The notes below the pieces were generated by a model, which was not told the DNA's origin, made no database searches, and saw only the letters and a list, made by a program, of their open reading frames with translations. Below, in pieces: positions 36,588 through 47,424 of a stretch of DNA of 64,000 bases. The translations under genes and the position numbers were made by a program. The stretch spans positions 496,001-560,000 of the forward strand of contig JADNRY010000003.1 of assembly GCA_015501585.1 (NCBI GenBank), written 5' to 3'. Positions within the stretch are counted from its first letter, which is position 1, and the number at the start of each line of letters is the position of its first letter. Origin of the DNA: Rhodocollybia butyracea (taxonomy: Eukaryota > Basidiomycota > Agaricomycetes > Agaricales > Omphalotaceae).

Positions 36588-36994
36588 GCATTGACATCTC
36601 TAGAGCTCTTCCGGATTTTGTCCGGATTTTACATTCGAACGTTTGTATCATTAGTAGTCGATTCAACTCTGGAGGTCAATGTATGTGTAAAGTAGAGTGT
36701 ACTTAACTGTAATCTGTAATCTGTAATCATCCCAACTGCCGCCTCACTGCGTTTCTCCTGCAATATTATACTGCGCTAGCTTTCAAGAACTCCTCAAATA
36801 ATAAACAACTGGTATCTGCCATCGACAACAACGAGATGGATGGAGGGATTAGCGTGAGCCTTGAAGGTAGCTTGAAGGCGAGAAGTCCCAGTTTTGAATC
36901 GATTACGATGAATGAATTGAAGTCTTGAAAGTGAAAATTAAAGACCGCGACTGGGCGCTTGTTACTCCATTCACGTGGTGGAACGCAAACGGAA
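36588..36994. other. Intergenic region between HSP20 and ARC1
   Basis: Tandem ATCTGTA copies near 36713-36727 (CTGTAATCTGTAATCTGTAA). Nothing else recognised apart from the ARC1 leader. Confidence 0.35.
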
Positions 36995-37048
36995 ATGAAC
37001 TTTCTGACTCGTCTTCATCGATTTATACCGCGATTATCAAGGAAAAGC

Positions 37049-38679
37049 ATGTCTTTCGAGGCTTCCGTATCAAAACTCCCCCTACCAGTTAAAGATCTCG
37101 TTGCATCGGCTACAAAGGAAAATTTATCACTAACTGGGACAAACGAAAAAGACCAAGCAGAAGTTGTCCAGTGGATCGAGAAAGTTGGTCAGGGAGATGT
37201 TGTCAAGCAAAGCAACTTCAAGGCAAGTCGTATTGAATCATGCTTTGACTTTATTATTATTATTCTTAAACGCGCGCGATTCTAGGATCTGAACTCTGTG
37301 CTGGTTCCTCGGACTTACATTGCAACAAACTATTTAACAGCAGCGGATTATGCCTTGTACGGTGCCCTGCATCCTGTGATAGTACGTGCTTGTGTTGTTC
37401 TCAAGCTGAATAAACCTCAGCAAGCTTTAGGTCAAAATGCAAGCAGCGGAATACCATTCACATCCTTCAATAACGCGTTACTTTGACCATATCCAGTCCA
37501 TTCCTGCTGTACGAAAAACAGCTGATACCTTCTCCTCTTTCTCCGTTATAAACTTTGATCTGGTAAATGCACCTAAAGTTGATCGTACTCCTGAACCCCC
37601 CAAGAAGAAAGAGAAGCCTGCTGAGCCTGCTCCCTCGGATTCGGCCGCTACACCTGCTGCTGAGCCAGCTGCTGCCACTAAGGGAGCTGCAGACGAAGAA
37701 GGAAAAGTTCAAAAGAAAGAAAAGAAAGAAAAGAAAGAGAAGCCCGCTACCGACGCGGCAAAGGATGGTAAAAAAGAAGGTAAAAAGGCAGGCGGAGGGA
37801 AGGCTGCTCCGGCTGCTGATGAAGGGGAGCCTGTACCTTCAATGATTGATCTTAGAGTGGGCCACATAATTGATGGTGCGTGTGTTATCTCCCTAGTGGC
37901 CAATCTATCTAATGTGTTCTTAATAGTTCAAAAGCATCCCGATGCGGATGGACTCTACATCGAGGTACATCATCCTACTGAAAAAATACTGTGCGATCAA
38001 TGTGCGATTAACAGTTCCATAGCAAATTGATATCGGCGAAGAAACTGGGCCTCGTACTGTCGTCTCTGGTCTTGTACATTACATTCCTATCGAGCAAATG
38101 CGGGACAAGTACCTTGTTGCAGTCGTACGTGAACTTTCACCGGCTGAGATCTTGACTCATGCTGAAATCCTCAATTCTACAGTGTAATCTCAAGCCAGCA
38201 AACATGCGTGGCGTAAAAAGTTTTGCTATGGTTCTCTGCGTAAGCTAGCGTCCTGCATTCCTGTGCTATTAGACTGACCATGCAGCAATAGGCGTCCTCG
38301 AAAGACGGAAAGGAAGCTGGAATCGAGCTCATACAGCCTCCACCAAACTCCAAGCCTGGTGACCGTATCTATTTTGAAGGTGCAGATTTCGAGAGTGAGT
38401 TTGAGTCACTATTACAAGTGTGAAATACTCATGGAATTTTCAGACGCAACGCCCTTGGCTCAACTGAACCCCAAGAAGAAGATTTTCGAGACAGTTCAAC
38501 CAGGTATAATCCTTCTATATGCTCATGGCCTGGAAGACTGATTGCGTTTTGTAGGATTCATCACTCTTGAAAACCGCGAGGCTGCTTGGGTCAACCCAGC
38601 AACAGGATCTGTTCATAAAATACGAACCAAAGATGGAATCTGTGTAGCACCAACGCTTGTTGGCGCGTCATTATCTTAG
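37049..38679 (+). CDS. ARC1: tRNA-binding aminoacyl-tRNA synthetase cofactor (ARC1/EMAPII type)
   Basis: Arc1-like proteins bring tRNA to methionyl- and glutamyl-tRNA synthetases. A GST-C-like N-terminal domain starts MSFEASVSKLPLPVKDLVAS and contains VLVPRTYIATNYLTAADYAL and HSHPSITRYFDHIQSIPAVR. A Lys/Ala/Pro-rich linker follows (KEKKEKKEKPATDAAKDGKK), which binds tRNA non-specifically. The EMAPII OB fold reads SMIDLRVGHIID, VQKHPDADGLYIEQIDIGEE, RTVVSGLVHYIPIEQM, LVAVCNLKPANMRGVKSFAM, VLCASSKDG and PGDRIYFEGADFENATPLAQ, and ends WVNPATGSVHKIRTKDGICV. About eight introns. An in-frame upstream ATG at 36995 would add 18 basic residues. Confidence 0.9.
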
Positions 38680-39164
38680 GACTTGCTTATATCTGTCACG
38701 TAGGCCGTATTGAGGTATGGCACTGTAATCGGTACCGTTCGGTACCACGACTACTAAGCTTATATGTGACTGCCCGGATTCAAATATTCGACAATGACTG
38801 GTCGAAGGAAGAAAGAAAATCAATCTGGAGGTCACAAATTCCGAATTCCTCATAAATAGTCCTTGTCAGAATAGTATTTCGAGGCTCGAGCGAGGTGAAT
38901 TTCAATTAGCGAATACTGCATGGCCAAATTATTTTATAAACGCCGAAGCGCGCAGCTCATTTCGAGGTCAAATTTTTCCCGAAGCTAAGTATAAGTGCTG
39001 AGTAACTCCTCCGGTTGTAGCCAAGCTGGGACTAGTACTGACCGGTATTAACTTATAAGTTTTAATAGTTACTATAAGTAGGTTATGTTACTCGCTCGGA
39101 TTCGGCCGCGGGATGATATTCGGCCTCGGAAGTGTGTTCCGGGTCCTTTTGCAAAACTCCTGCG
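38680..39164. other. Intergenic region
   Basis: No gene recognised. The duplicated block shared with 45.43 kb begins close to its right end. Confidence 0.35.
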
Positions 39165-39227
39165 CTCGTTCGCATAAACGATGACTGTTCAGGCGCATTA
39201 TAAAGCTTTGCGGATTCTATCTCTTCC

Positions 39228-41483
39228 ATGTCGCCCAAAGGCGAAGGAGATTCACACACAACGATGTTGGAACATGGCAAAGACGCAGTATCTCTGTGGA
39301 GGACGATAGGGATCATCGTGAGCTGTACGCTTGCTATGGTTGCGAATGTGCGTCTGTATTCATTATTTGGCTTCAAATTTACTGACAACTTTTTTCAGAC
39401 GGCGAGTAACTCAGCTGTCGCAATATCCTTACCTACGATGGAGCAAGACTTGCACATTCCTCAAGCAGCTCTGCAATGGGTTGTCTCCGCAAATCCGCTG
39501 AGCAGTGTTCGTGTGCTCCAATCCAACCAAAAAATCTGTAAAATTGATTCTTTTTGGATGTAAACAGGGATGCCTACTGTTGTTGTTTGGGAGACTCGCA
39601 GATCTCTATGGAAAGAAGAAGGCTTTCCTAATAGGTTCCTTATGGTTTCTTGTATTCAGTCTTGGATGTGCGTTTTCTCAAAACCCAGTTACCCTTGACA
39701 TCCTTCGAGGATTTCAAGGCCTCGGGAACGCTGCGACTATTCCTGCGGCTGTCAGTTACTACGCTGTGGCACTAATACAGATTACTAATTTAAACATATA
39801 GCTTGGAACCCTCGCCCACTCTTTCCCCCCTGGTAGATCCCGTGCTCTAGCATTCGCCACCTTTTCTGCTGGTGCCCCTCTAGGCGGAGGTGCAGGTCTA
39901 GTACTAGGAGGTTTATTGACCGAGTTAACCTCGTAAGTATCATCGTCCTTGAGGGATCTTCGACTTTAACCACCACCATGTAGGCAAGCTTGGCGAGCAC
40001 CGTTCTATTTGTAAAAGTCTTTCTACTTCTCCGTCTTTCACGGCTGAATTTTTGCCCTTTAGATCATGCGTAAGGGGTTCGGTGTCTATTACACAGTCAA
40101 CGTTAATCGGATGTATAGGGTATCACTGCTTTGTCAATGTTTGGAGCTATGCTATCTTTCAATCGAGACCAACCGTCGAGTGAGGAGGACCGTCGCGTCG
40201 ATTGGATTGGCGCGTTTTTAGTAACTGCTGGGCTTGTTCTGATCGTGTTCGTGCTGGGACAAGGAGAAGTTGCTCCAGAACAATGGTCAACTCCTTGTAA
40301 GTATGTCGAAATCATGTTCCATCCCCCATTAACCACCGATTGCTTAGATATCATCGCCTGCCTTATCGTTGGAATAATCCTTGTGATCTTATTCCTCGTT
40401 TGGCAATACCATCTTGAGCGGGTCCAAGATGCGGCTGCTCGAACTAGAGATTATCCCAGTTCTGGTTCACGTTATGCGTCCCTATCGCATCTTGCATTAC
40501 GTTGGATCCCCACCCCACCACCGATCATGAAGATGTCACTGTGGACCAGGGCTCACGGGGGCGTAGCCGTAGTTTTCTGCGTTGCATTCTTGAACTGGTG
40601 TTGTTTTCAAGGTTGGATATACTGGGTTGTAGTGAGTCGAAACATCTTTGCCTATCTTCAAATTAACTTCTCCCTTGTTCACCAGTTGTACTACCAAAAT
40701 TATGTTGGCTATAGCGCACTGCGTTGTGTTGTCCGTCTACTTCCTATGATTTTCACAGGATTAGCATGCAATGCTTTCATTGCTTTATTTGTCAATCATA
40801 TTCCGATGACCATCCTTGTCGGTGTGTTTTACTCTCTCTATTCAGGTTTTTGCAAAACTTATAGTGTTTGCAGCTTGTGGAACCGCTTTAACGGCTTGCG
40901 CTGCCCTCCTCTTTGCCTTGATCAACCCCAACGCAGTATATTGGGCCTTTGGCTTCCCTTCTGCTATCATTGCTGTTGTCGGCGCAGACTTTGTCTTTGC
41001 ATGCGGGACAATGTATGTCGCAAAGAAGTGCCTTCCACATGAGCAGAGTGTGGGTGGGGCGGTATTTCAAACCATGACTCAGGTGAAATTCAGCTGTTTT
41101 CCCTGGGTCGAAACCCACTTATTGGATATCGTTTATTTAGCTAGGAACCGCATTAGGTGTAACAGTCAGTACTGTTGTATTCGACCGTGTTCTAGAGTCA
41201 CGGGAGGCAGATAATGGCTTTAATGTTGACAACTCGACTGCATCGACCGAGCCCCAATGGTTGACTTTTCCGGCTTACAAGGCAGCTATGTGGACATGTT
41301 TTGCTTTTGGAATGTGTGGTGCGTGACGGATTTTACACGGTAGAGTGCTATGTATCTGATTATCTTACAACAGCCTGTTTTCTCACAATCATTTTCCTCC
41401 GTGTTGGTGTAATTGGGCATGGAGACGCAACTCCTGCGGAGGTGCCAGAGGACGTGGAGGAGCAAAAAAACAGCGACAAATAG
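39228..41483 (+). CDS. DHA2-type MFS transporter, copy A
   Basis: A 12-14 helix major facilitator of the drug:H+ antiporter (DHA2) type in the plasma or vacuolar membrane. Start at 39228 (MSPKGEGDSHTTMLEHGKDA). Spliced segments include NSAVAISLPTMEQDLHIPQA, LQWVVSANPLSS-GCLLLLFGRLADLYGKKK (motif A region), LDILRGFQGLGNAATIPAA, SRALAFATFSAGAPLGGGAG, QAWRAPFYL, SMFGAMLSFNRDQP, TAGLVLIVFVLGQGEVAPEQ, GGVAVVFCVAFLNWCCFQGW, LRCVVRLLPMIFTGLACNAF, FGFPSAIIAVVGADFVFACG and MCACFLTIIFLRVGVIGHG. One junction (near 40010 to 40119) cannot be joined in phase with a GT-AG intron, so this copy may be damaged or use an unusual splice. Convergent with the kinase gene, 187 bases away. The substrate cannot be told. 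Confidence 0.8.
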
Positions 41484-41670
41484 TGAACGAGGAAGTACAG
41501 ACAAAGAGAAAACGCTTCGGGAGGAGTAAACCGAAATAATGTGTTCTATATGTGCTCCTAGTATCGATCGATCATGTAACGGGACTACTCTACTCTTGCT
41601 TAAAAAAAATAGACGCATCATTAATAGATCTACCACCGAAAGGGATCATTCTTGTAGGTAGAAGAGCTTC

Positions 41671-42525
41671 TCAGGTGGTCACACGCATTGATGCTGACAT
41701 TTGTCGCTGCACGATAAGTAAAAAATTAGCGAAAGAAGACTACCGGCTTCACGCACTTACCGAAAAGGACTGGTTTCGGGGATCCGTCACAGGAGGAGCT
41801 ATAATGTCGGCGGCTTTGGATTTAACCAGCGGCCAATAATGTAAACGTTTGTTATCATATCTGCTGCTGCCAAGCAGGATCTCTTCGCCTGTACGGTCGA
41901 GCGTATACAGAAGGAAGATATGAAACCAATCCTCCTCTCCAGGAAGCCTAAAACTCGGATTATGTGAAATTTGCCGAGCATATTCACCACCGATATGCAA
42001 TGGAGTACAGGAATCCCAGTCAACGACTGATGCAAGAGACCCGTCGCGGTCCACCAGAATATTTCTAGGTTCCAGGTCGTTGTGGCGAAGCCCAATGCTA
42101 GCAAGTTCGCGAACTATGTAGTGTGCCAAGGTTGTTACCTCCCAAGGCATGTAGTCCAACCCCCACCGACGTAGAACTCTGGCTAAACTTTCATAAGGGA
42201 CGCGCTCCATCAGGATATACGCGCAGTTCCCTGAGTAGCCATAACGTAAGACTCGAGGTACTGGGAGTCTGGTACGAGCTAGATCCATATTCGAGACAAT
42301 AGAAGAAACGTCAACCAGGTACGAGTAAAGTTTCAAGAATTTATCGTCGTCGACCCAGTAAATAGCTCTGCCTTGGATAGATATGTATACCCTCACTGAG
42401 CTAAACTCAGCTAGATCTGCGGGATCCATATAGAGAGGACCAGTCTCGATGTCCTCTCTGAGAAAAAAGGCTGAGCCGACATCGTGACGAGAGAAAGGCG
42501 GGGCGGATCTGCTTCGTGTTCCCAT
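41671..42525 (-). CDS. APH-like small-molecule kinase, copy A
   Basis: Aminoglycoside-phosphotransferase/choline-kinase-type fold of the kind widespread in agaricomycetes. The start at 42525 (MGTRSRSAPPFSRHDVGSAF) is the ATG shared with copy B; an upstream in-frame ATG at 42609 is not shared. Motifs: LYSYLVDVSSIVSNMDLART, LRYGYSGNCAYILMERVP (hinge), the catalytic loop LRHNDLEPRNILVDRDG (Asp and Asn present) and the metal site VVDWDSC. No glycine-rich loop or obvious Lys72-like residue stood out. A GTAAGT donor at the end of NQSFS joins to a short last exon ending in TGA at 41671; the same exon and stop exist in copy B. The substrate is unknown; most such fungal proteins are uncharacterised. 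Confidence 0.75.
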
Positions 42526-42621
42526 AGATGTGGAAATGAAAGGAAAGATAAACCGGCCAGGGGCTGGGAGGGGCTGGGACCCACAAATCAGCGTGCAATA
42601 ATTTGCCATCAATGCATCAGA

Positions 42622-44543
42622 AGGACATTAAACTTGCAAATTCGCGTGCAGCAGCATATTTTCTACAGTGAGATTTGCCGTATCTCTTAGGGTGTTTGCT
42701 TCTCGCGAAACAGATTTCAAGTTAGTGAGCTGGCCCCGGAGATAGATAGATAGATAAATTGCGCGGTGCTGGCCCCTGGGTTGTCGTTTTATTCCTTTGC
42801 TGTCTTCTTATTCTTCTGATCTATCTATCTATGTATCGCTTTTAAACCCTGATCTATCGTAGTTCACTCAGTAGTACTTATAGAACCCCAATTAGATATC
42901 GTATGATAGATAACAGGTAATACTTACTTTACATCACTAAATCGGAGAGGTTTCGGCAATGAATGGTAGTTGCCCGAAATCTAATGTAACTCGGCATAAT
43001 GATCGTAATATCAGTAAAATATTTCAGCTCAGATTATCATCTATTATCATTGAATATATTTGAGAGGCAAGTAATCTGTGATGACCGAGAGTTACAATAC
43101 ATGACAATATCTGGAGGATATTAGAATCATGCACAATTATTAGAGCGTAAGGCATTCACAGGTATTAGAATGTAATGAACGATCTTTAAGCGCAGAAAAT
43201 GCCCTGGAATCTTGGGGCGAATAAAATTCTTGCCACCAGTGAATTTTCGTTCAGAATGCTCATGATACGAGAACGTGAGGTGAATAACGTGTATTTGCAC
43301 GAATACTTCTAAGTAAATTGATACAGTGGAAACGAATGCTACATGAATCATAACAAGGACAGGAGTAGGAGGGGGGAAGAAGACAGTACAGGATACAGAG
43401 GGAGTGGGAGTGGGAAGAAAAGCGGGTTGGGAACCGGGAAAGGAAGATAAGTGGGCGGAAAGGGAGCTGGAAGGGGAACGAGCGGTCACGTCAACCCAAA
43501 CTTGTATCTTGAAGACTTGAGCGTTGGTTTTTGGACCGGTGGGCTTGATTTCTTTAAAAATCTTCTCGTCTTGGTATTAAAACTGGTTGTCATTTTGAAA
43601 GAGAATCAGTTGCAGGACAGAGAAAATTTGCTTGAGGAAGCAGTGTCTTGCGGGAGTTGAGGCGTCTTGCTGTCTCTTGAGGGAACAAACGCGACGGTGA
43701 TGGGGGGAGAAAAAGAAAGAGCGACTTATTGCTGAACTCAGGGTGCGTCAAATAATATAATAGGTTTTAGCGAAGAAGCTGCCGGGTAAGTCAGCCTAAG
43801 TCATCAGCAAACTGTCGCTGGGTGCTGATGCCAAGCAGGGTTGCTCTTGTTGTCCTTGGAGTAAACGGACTTGGTATTTGTTTTCAAGGTTTCATGATAT
43901 CCTGCCTTCCAGAATCCAATTGCGAGCTTTGAAAGAGGAGCTGACTTTGGCCTACTATCAATAGATTAACACTAACCTCAAGATTCAAGGCTATGACTGA
44001 AGTCAAAAAGATGCATTGAAACCTGCAGTAAACAATCAGAGAGGGGGAAGACGCACTGGAAACGAACCTTGTGGGACATAATTCTTTCCAACTATAATGA
44101 ATGGTATCACCAATGAAATATGGGAGGACGCTGAACATCACATATCACACCAACATAACATGAAGCTAAGACCATGATACTAATGTAATTTGAGATTAAA
44201 ACCGTAATACATCACAATATCGTCTTATAATTCCTTGGCTATGGGACGTATGATATTCTATTATGATAACACAAAAATTTGATGCGTAATTGCCCTTTTG
44301 TATCATCCGACAGCAGCTTTCCCCCGATTTAGTGATGTACTTATAGTTACTCTATAATGCCAATATGCTTTCCGTTAAGTCCATGTCCGTTCTCAATATC
44401 ACTGAGTCTGTCGAGTCCTTTCTCGTTAACGCTGCTGGAAAGATTGTGAGTATGATTCGTCTATAATATTGGACAGTTAGTATCGCACATACACTAGAAG
44501 AAAAAGTAAAATTTACTTACCAAAAGATTTGTGAAAAAGATTC
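42622..44543. other. Region with little recognisable content
   Basis: A GATA tetranucleotide tract at about 42738-42755 and its inverse (TATC) at about 42818-42832. The minus-strand frame at 43489-43127 is Pro/Ser-rich then hydrophobic and could be an exon, but no splice partner was found. A plus-strand ATG at 44363 opens a 27-codon exon (MLSVKSMSVLNITESVESFL) followed by a GTGAGT donor, again with no partner found. Confidence 0.3.
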
Positions 44544-44975
44544 TTACTTTATTGAAGGCTCCGGCGATCCGCGAGTAAACGCAACCTGATAATCAAAGGT
44601 TAGTTCAGTTTGAAATATATCATAATGTTCAGGCATACGTTCAAGAAACCCATGTCCATCATCTTCGCCAAAGCGATAGGCACAGGATACCAGGATAAAC
44701 GTGAGCGTAAGAATGAATGCGGCGAGGGAGAAGAAGAGGTTGTCGACGATGGTGGTGGTAGAGGGGACTGTCATCTGAACGAGGGCTGATAAGAGGTTAG
44801 TTTTAAGAAAAGAAGAAAACGTACACAGAGTAAATATAGAAATAAAAGCCGCAATATAGTCTTCAAGGCGATGGAATAACTTCGTAACAAGCAGCACGCC
44901 AATAAGGACAAAAATGGCCAGAACGCAGAAGATGCTGGGAAGAGTCGGACTACTATGGGATACGCAAAGCAACAA
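44544..44975 (-). CDS. Putative small membrane protein
   Basis: Not a recognised family. The frame encodes hydrophobic segments SIFCVLAIFVLIGVLLVTKL, YIAAFISIFTL and LFFSLAAFILTLTFILVSCA, then a polar C-terminus YRFGEDDGHGFLERMPEHYD ending GSPEPSIK. A well-formed intron inside the frame (GTACGT donor, AACTAAC branch, ATCAG acceptor near 44830-44785) joins FTL to SLVQMTVPSTTTIVDNLFFS in phase, which supports a real gene. The true 5' end may lie in further upstream exons. It may be a three-or-more-pass membrane protein of unknown function. Confidence 0.45.
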   Translation of the reverse strand: MLLCVSHSSPTLPSIFCVLAIFVLIGVLLVTKLFHRLEDYIAAFISIFTLCTFSSFLKTNLLSALVQMTVPSTTTIVDNLFFSLAAFILTLTFILVSCAYRFGEDDGHGFLERMPEHYDIFQTELTFDYQVAFTRGSPEPSIK

Positions 44976-45189
44976 TACTGAGGCGAGTAGAGTGATGATG
45001 ATAAATATTTCGACTCGTTATTGAGTAATATACCCTTTCCAGCCGAAGGTGGTGATAGTGGGAGTGGTCGGGTCCGGGGATCGAAATAGTTCTGGAGTGT
45101 GGACGACTGAAGCGTTGGAGTTGTCGTACATCGCGTATAATATGTGTAGAATTATGTGTATCACTATTAATGTGGGCGTAGAGTATATG

Positions 45190-45222
45190 TAGTGGGCGTA
45201 GATGTATTGGGCGTAGATGTAT
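45190..45222. repeat. Short tandem repeats, GGGCGTAGATGTA type
   Basis: Units of about 13-19 bases (GGGCGTAGAgtatatgta, GGGCGTAGATGTAT and GGGCGTAGATGTAT) run from about 45174 to the left edge of the palindrome, with a further partial unit (GGCGTAGATGG) at about 45305 on its right. Confidence 0.6.
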
Positions 45223-45294
45223 GAGTTTTGGTGCTTTATCCAACTCAGCCATATAACCGGTTATATGGCTGAGTTGGATAAAGCACCAAAACTC
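45223..45294. repeat. Perfect 72-bp palindrome
   Basis: Two 36-base arms, left starting GAGTTTTGGTGCTTTATCCA and right ending AAGCACCAAAACTC, are exact reverse complements with no spacer; the centre is AACC/GGTT at 45258/45259. The flanking bases (T and T) end the symmetry. TA dinucleotides occur just outside each arm, so it may be a minimal fold-back element, but a local hairpin-mediated event is equally possible. Confidence 0.95.
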
Positions 45295-45429
45295 TAACAG
45301 TAGTAGGCGTAGATGGTTGAGTGCCAAATTGAAAGAAGTCGACCTGATCTATAGTTATAGGAGCGCTTATCGGCCGGATCGGTGTAAACGCTTGCAGCTT
45401 TACGGCCCGGATACTCATGTCTTTTCTTC

Positions 45430-46396
45430 GCATAATGATGCGTTATAAAGCGCTGCGGGTTCTATCTCTTCTCTGTCGCCCAAAGCGAAGAAGATTCATA
45501 CACAATGATGTCAGATAGGAAACACGTAGTACGTATCCCTGTGGAGGACGATGCCAGGGATCATCGCAAGATCATCGCGAGCTGTAAGCTTACTATGGTT
45601 GCAAATGTGCGTCTGTATTCGCTATTTGGCTTCAAATTCATTGACAACTTTCTTCGGACGGCAAGTAACTCGGCTGTCGCAACATCCTTGCCTACGATGG
45701 AGCAGCACATTCCTCAAGCAACTCTCCAATGGGTTGTCTCCGCAAATCCGCTGAGCAGTGTTTGTATGCCACTCCAATCCAATCAAAACATCTGTAAAAT
45801 TGATTCTTTTTTGGATGTAAACATGCTTGTTGTTGTTGTTTGGGAGACTCGCAGATCTCTATAGAAGGAAGAAGGTCTTCCTAAATGGTTTCTTGTGTCT
45901 TGGATGTGTGCGTAGTTACCCTTGACATCCGTCGAGTATTTCAAGGCCTTGGGAACGCTGCGACAATTCCTGCAGCTGTCAGTTACACCGTCACGGTTTC
46001 ATACTAACTCAACTATATCTTGGGATCCCGTGCTCTAGTATTCACCACATTTTCTGCCGGTGCCCCTCTAGGCGGGGGGCAGGCCCAGGTCTAGTACTGG
46101 GAGGTTTATTGACCGAGCTAACCTCGTAAGTATCATCGTCCTTGAGGGATTGAAGGATCTTCGACTTTAACCAGGCGGGCACCGTATTTGTACCAGTTTT
46201 TCTATTTCTCCATCTTTCACGGCTGAATTTCTGCCCTTGAGATCATGTGTATGGTTCGGTATCTCTTACACAGTCAACGTTAATCGGATGTATAGGGCAT
46301 CATCGAATCACTAGTCACTTCTTTGGCAATGTTTGTCCTTCAATCAAGATCAGCCGTTGAGTGAGGATCGTCGCGTTCTTAGCAACTGCTAAGCCT
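45430..46396 (+). pseudogene. MFS transporter copy B, 5' fragment
   Basis: Nucleotide homologue of 39165-40235. The start codon of copy A is CTG here (CTCTGTCGCCCAAAG), a frameshift follows at once, and further small deletions remove coding bases (for example in TMEQ--HIPQA and across the TTCTTGTGTCTTGG region). The fragment ends in CAACTGCTAAGCCT, where a 1-kb insertion begins. No intact transporter can be made from this piece. Confidence 0.85.
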
Positions 46397-47424
46397 CTCT
46401 ATGAGGTTGACGTTAAATAAATAAGAAACCTAGGTAAAATTTATTTCCTAAAACAGCCATAAGTCTGTGCCACGGTCCGGAGCCGCTTTGCAGCCTCAGG
46501 TCCCACTATCGAGGATCGTTCATTAGGCTCATGTCCTAAGTCTGTACATGCGCCGTGGAAATCAAGTTTTTTCAAGTTGGGGAAAGAGAAAAAAAAAAGA
46601 AAAGAGAGAGAGATTATATAGATATACCTTCGTCACCTGTACACCATTTTTCCACTGAAAATGCATTTCTTAGCTTAAACTCAACTCGCTATGCATACAA
46701 TCAAGTTGATTCTAAGTTGCCGGTGCGTCCTGAACGAAGCCATTTAGTCCTAAGTCGTTTTACGGCATCTGACTTAGGACCTAGCCAATCGTTTTCAAGA
46801 TTTCACAAATCGGCAGCGGCAGAAGAATCCATTTACCGGCCGGTACCCGAACTATTCAAGATTTTGTAACGATAAAGTATAAGAAAATGCTGATGGCTAA
46901 GTGGTTAATGCTATATGTTCGACTTTTTGCTCAAAGACGTGTCCAAGTTCAAGTCCCTCCCGCAATAGTTTTATTTTTTCTAGATAACCGCGCGGCTCGG
47001 ATACTTAGTTCAGATGGTAATACTTAGTGGAATGTAAAAATACTACTAATTTTTCTCAAAATTATTCTCAAGGAACAAGAAAGAGCCAGTGGTGCTAGTG
47101 AACCACTGGGAGCCTGAGTGATTTTGAAGCGGATGACTCTGAATGAGAAATATTACTGGTTTTTTCTTGGAATTTTCTTCCCTGTGATAATGCACAGTCC
47201 TACTCAGATCTTACTAGGACTAGCAACTTCCAAAACTTGTAGTAACAGTAAGTACGGGCCAAATTTTCTCTCGTACATACAGTATTTGTATTGATTCTCG
47301 GGATAGAACGGGATTAAGGTCATTAAGCGCCCATCAATCAAGTCCCAAGTACTTGGGCGTGTACAGACGTGGGCTAAGGGCCGTTCATTACCAACCTCAT
47401 AGAGGGAACTGTCACAGGTCTAAG
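46397..47424. mobile_element. About 1.0-kb insertion in copy B with short inverted termini
   Basis: Absent from copy A. A 13-base motif, CTCTATGAGGTTG at 46397-46409, has its exact reverse complement at 47392-47404, followed by about 20 unmatched bases before host homology resumes. Host bases around AACTGCT are present on both sides (46384 and 47427), consistent with a target duplication. It contains a tRNA-like unit and a segment shared with 7461-7530. No transposase frame; a frame at 46555-46869 has no domain. The exact right boundary is uncertain. Confidence 0.6.
46887..46980 (+). pseudogene. tRNA-Ser-like pol III unit (tRNA pseudogene or SINE head)
   Basis: A box TGGCTAAGTGG at 46894-46904 and the following TTAATGC fit the D-arm of class II (Ser/Leu) tRNAs. 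A B-box-like GTTCAAGTCCC lies at 46947-46957, and a pol III-type T-run (TTTTATTTTTT) begins at 46968. Acceptor and T stems do not pair, and the anticodon arm seems lost, so this is not a functional tRNA. The arrangement matches tRNA-derived SINE heads. Confidence 0.5.

Larger units (their letters stand above)
39165..42621. repeat. Duplicated block, copy A (MFS + kinase)
   Basis: Matches 45430-54397 at the nucleotide level in the same order and orientation, once three insertions in the latter are removed. The left edge lies near TTCGCATAA...GATG and the right edge near GCCATCAATGCATCAGAA (42604-42621 against 54382-54399). Boundaries were found by eye. Confidence 0.85.

Noticed and set aside
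42738..42832. GATA and TATC tetranucleotide runs forming a possible inverted pair.
   Set aside because: Simple microsatellite sequence; inverted pairing is expected from the repeat composition.
43127..43489. Minus-strand frame of 120 codons, Pro/Ser-rich then hydrophobic.
   Set aside because: No splice partner or recognisable family; could be an exon of the 44.5-44.97 kb gene, but nothing joins them.
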